Of a stretch of DNA of 7,496 nucleotides, positions 5,822 to 7,496 are shown in pieces. A program made the translations under genes and the position numbers. The stretch is from NCBI GenBank assembly GCA_003491925.1, contig DNAU01000093.1, forward strand, positions 1 through 7,496, given 5' to 3'. The notes under the pieces were generated by a model, which saw only the letters and a program-made list of their open reading frames with translations, did no database searches and was not told the DNA's origin. Position 1 is the stretch's first letter. Each line of letters begins with the position of its first letter. This stretch comes from Chloroflexota bacterium. Lineage in GTDB: Bacteria; Chloroflexota; Dormibacteria; Aeolococcales; Aeolococcaceae.

Positions 5822-7072
5822 GTGCCGGGCCCCATTGCCGAGACGCTTGCCGGTCTGCTCCTCGTTGGGACGCTGGGGTGGGCGATGGTTCGACCCTGGG
5901 GATTGCCGGAGGCCGTGGTCGCGGTTCCGGCCGCTGCCCTGCTCCTGCTGCTCGGAGTCCTCTCGCTGAGCCAGGCCGGCGCCGAGGCGAAAAGCCTCGC
6001 GCCGACCATCGGCTTCCTGGCCGCCGTCCTGGTCCTGGCCAATCTGTGCGATCGCTACGGCCTGTTCGAGGCCGCCGGGACCTGGATGGCGACCGGCTCT
6101 CGGGGTAGGCCGGTCACGCTCCTCGCGCTCGTGTTCGCGGTGGCGAGCACGGTCACCGCCGTGCTCAGCCTCGACGCAACCGTGGTGCTGCTGACTCCCG
6201 TCGTGTTCGCCACGGTGGCGCGACTTCGGCTGCGGGCCAAGCCGCACGTCTACGCGTGCACCCACCTCGCGAACTCGGCCTCGCTGCTCCTGCCCGTCTC
6301 CAACCTCACCAACCTCCTGGCTTTCAGCGCCAGCGGGTTGTCGTTCGTCCGCTTCGGCGCAACCATGGCGCTGCCATGGTTGGCGGCGATCTTCGTGGAG
6401 TGGCTGGTGCTGCGGAGGTTCTTCGCCGCCGATCTCGTCGGACACGCCGAAGCCGTCACCGCCACCCGGCGACCGGTCCCCGTGTTCGCGTGCGTGGTGG
6501 TGGTGCTCACCCTCTTCGGGTTCTTCGTGACATCCGTCCTTCACGTCGCTCCTGCGTTCGCGGCACTCGGCGGCGCGGTCGCCCTCGCCGTGCCGGTCCT
6601 GGTGAAGCGGCGCGCAGCCGTCCGCGATGTCGGCCTCGCGCTCGAAGTTCCCTTCCTTGCCTTCGTGGTGGCCCTCGGCATCATCGTAAAGGCCCTCTCG
6701 CTCCACGGGCTCGGCTCGCTCGTGACCCACCTCGTGCCGGGGGGGACATCACTCGGTTCGCTCCTGCTCATCGCGGTCGTCGCTGCCGTGCTCGCCAACC
6801 TCATCAACAACCTGCCGGCGGTGCTCCTCCTCCTCCCGGCGGTGGCCGCCGCCGGTCCGGGGCCGGTACTCGCGGTTCTGATCGGCGTCAACACCGGGCC
6901 CAACCTGACCTACGTCGGCTCGCTCGCCACCCTGCTCTGGCGACGTGTCCTCCGGCAGCGCGGAGAGGAGTTGCCCATCTCGGAGTTCATGCGCCTGGGC
7001 GCCTTCACCGTGCCGCCGGTGCTGGTCGCCGCGACCGTGGCCCTCTGGGTCTCCCTGCGATTGGTGGGATGA
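5822..7072 (+). CDS. ArsB-like permease of the ion transporter superfamily
   Basis: This 416-residue inner-membrane protein has about 10-12 hydrophobic segments, typical for ArsB/CitM-type ion transporters. Family motifs appear in both pseudo-symmetric halves: SLDATVVLLTP (116-126), HLANSASLLLPVSNLTNLL (148-166), ANLINNLPAVLLLLP (325-339) and GVNTGPNLTYVGSLATLLW (355-373). The last two closely resemble the ArsB substrate-site region. Arsenite or another anion, or Na+/H+ exchange, are possible substrates. The window has no arsR, arsC or arsA, so the substrate is not assigned. GTG 5822 is chosen because the first membrane segment begins at residue 6 and would be cut by the next start, ATG 5885; the ribosome site is weak. 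It follows the repeat protein by 31 bases. Its last 26 codons are duplicated in a minus-strand relic at 4573-4653. Its stop overlaps vestigial usp start codons (7069-7074). Confidence 0.88.
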   Translation: MPGPIAETLAGLLLVGTLGWAMVRPWGLPEAVVAVPAAALLLLLGVLSLSQAGAEAKSLAPTIGFLAAVLVLANLCDRYGLFEAAGTWMATGSRGRPVTLLALVFAVASTVTAVLSLDATVVLLTPVVFATVARLRLRAKPHVYACTHLANSASLLLPVSNLTNLLAFSASGLSFVRFGATMALPWLAAIFVEWLVLRRFFAADLVGHAEAVTATRRPVPVFACVVVVLTLFGFFVTSVLHVAPAFAALGGAVALAVPVLVKRRAAVRDVGLALEVPFLAFVVALGIIVKALSLHGLGSLVTHLVPGGTSLGSLLLIAVVAAVLANLINNLPAVLLLLPAVAAAGPGPVLAVLIGVNTGPNLTYVGSLATLLWRRVLRQRGEELPISEFMRLGAFTVPPVLVAATVALWVSLRLVG

Positions 7073-7078
7073 TGCCAC

Positions 7079-7333
7079 CCGTACCCCCGCTTCCATCTCC
7101 ACTTCACCCCGACCAGCTCGAGCTGGCTCAACCAGGTGGAGACCTGGTTCTCGATCATCCACCGCAAGGCCATCCGCCGTAGCGTCTTCCGCAGCGTCGC
7201 CCATCTCAAGGACGCTAGCCAGCGCTTACTCGACGCCTGGAACGAGCGCAAGCACCCTTCCGTGTGGCTGAAGACCGCCGACCAGGTCCTACGCCCCTAC
7301 AACCAGAAGCCTATTTCTGGACCGGTGCACTAG
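7079..7333 (+). pseudogene. IS630-type transposase, 3' fragment
   Basis: This frame reads PRFHLHFTPTSSSWLNQVET, then WFSIIHRKAIRRSVFRSVAH and on to KPISGPVH and a stop at 7331-7333. It is the C-terminal end of a DDE transposase of the IS630/Tc1-mariner group: FTPTSSSWLNQVE carries the last catalytic Glu, and KTADQVL is typical of the end. The N-terminal part with the helix-turn-helix and the two catalytic Asp residues is missing; an in-frame stop at 7070 lies just before. The fragment begins within about 10 bases of the lost usp start, so it probably marks an insertion-deletion that removed usp. No terminal inverted repeat pair could be identified. Confidence 0.85.
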
Positions 7334-7377
7334 TGATCCAGCCCGCCAGCCGCGGCGGGAAAGGGGATACTGGCGCC

Positions 7378-7496
7378 ATGACCGACGAGGCCCCTGCTGA
7401 CCAGCGCCCGGACGCCGTTGCCACGAAGGCAGCCAAGAAGACCCAGGCGCTCCTGCGAGAGGCACGTTCGCTCTTGGGTCGCGTCGAGAAGGTCGC
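7378..7496 (+). CDS. Start of an unknown gene, cut by the window end
   Basis: An open frame from ATG 7378 reads MTDEAPADQRPDAVATKAAK then KTQALLREARSLLGRVEKVA and continues beyond the window (39 complete codons seen). The start is charged and Ala/Lys-rich, predicted helical from about residue 15, with no signal peptide or membrane segment; no family can be named from so little. AAAGGGG (7360-7366) lies 11 bases upstream, and a GATACT -10-like hexamer (7366-7371) lies 6 bases upstream, which would fit a leaderless start. A CCCGCC/GGCGGG hairpin (7342-7359) separates it from the transposase remnant. Confidence 0.6.
   Translation, partial: MTDEAPADQRPDAVATKAAKKTQALLREARSLLGRVEKV

Noticed and set aside
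5465..6730. Long minus-strand open frame (421 codons) opposite the permease and repeat protein
   Set aside because: Its translation is Arg/His/Glu/Gly-rich low-complexity typical of an antisense shadow in GC-rich DNA, while the plus strand shows clear transporter motifs.
5822..7072. Complete arsenic resistance operon
   Set aside because: The permease is ArsB-like, but no arsR, arsC, arsA or arsD is present, and the neighbouring regulator is MerR-type.
6256..7182. Plus-strand 308-codon open frame overlapping the permease
   Set aside because: It is composed almost entirely of Arg/Pro/Ala/Gly with no domain, and lies out of frame within the well-supported permease.
7342..7359. Terminator after the transposase fragment
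   Set aside because: CCCGCC/GGCGGG is a short 6-bp stem followed by AAAGGGG rather than T residues.

Overview
The window is strongly GC-rich, with G or C at most third codon positions, GTG/TTG starts and near-leaderless gene starts. Together with the protein types (a large NB-ARC/TPR ATPase regulator with the 'LRDSKGLRD' C-terminal domain, Usp proteins, an IS630-type transposase), this suggests an actinobacterium, possibly a deep-branching soil lineage. The phylum is inferred and not proven. Gene decay, small repeats and duplicated fragments point to an accessory or rearranged region.

Left part (1-3481): a large STAND-type ATPase regulator (196-2808) whose conserved C-terminal end continues in another frame to 2942, so a single base appears to be missing near 2748. 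It is followed by an 82-residue single-pass membrane protein (3046-3294) and a strong intrinsic terminator (3323-3360). Two inverted copies of a 50-62 bp repeat (76-125 and 3420-3481) bracket this block.

Middle (3482-4957): about 570 bases with no convincing gene, but with several small hairpins. On the minus strand follows a universal stress protein gene (4076-4573). Its start overlaps the stop of a relic that keeps only the last 26 codons of an ArsB-like permease. A small plus-strand gene (from 4725) appears frameshifted.

Right part (4958-7496): a MerR-family regulator on the minus strand is divergent from a plus-strand pair. The pair is a 77-residue acidic protein made almost entirely of three 20-residue repeats, followed 31 bases later by a full-length ArsB/ion-transporter-superfamily permease. 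A palindrome carrying a -10-like hexamer on each strand lies in the divergent promoter region. The permease ends in the same permease/usp junction as the minus-strand relic, but here the usp gene is gone and the 3' end of an IS630-type transposase abuts directly. A new gene starts at 7378 and runs off the window.

The most interesting unit is MerR regulator / tandem-repeat acidic peptide / permease, with Usp as a likely former partner. The two permease-usp copies look complementarily decayed: one kept the permease and the other kept the Usp. Substrate and function of the repeat peptide are unknown.
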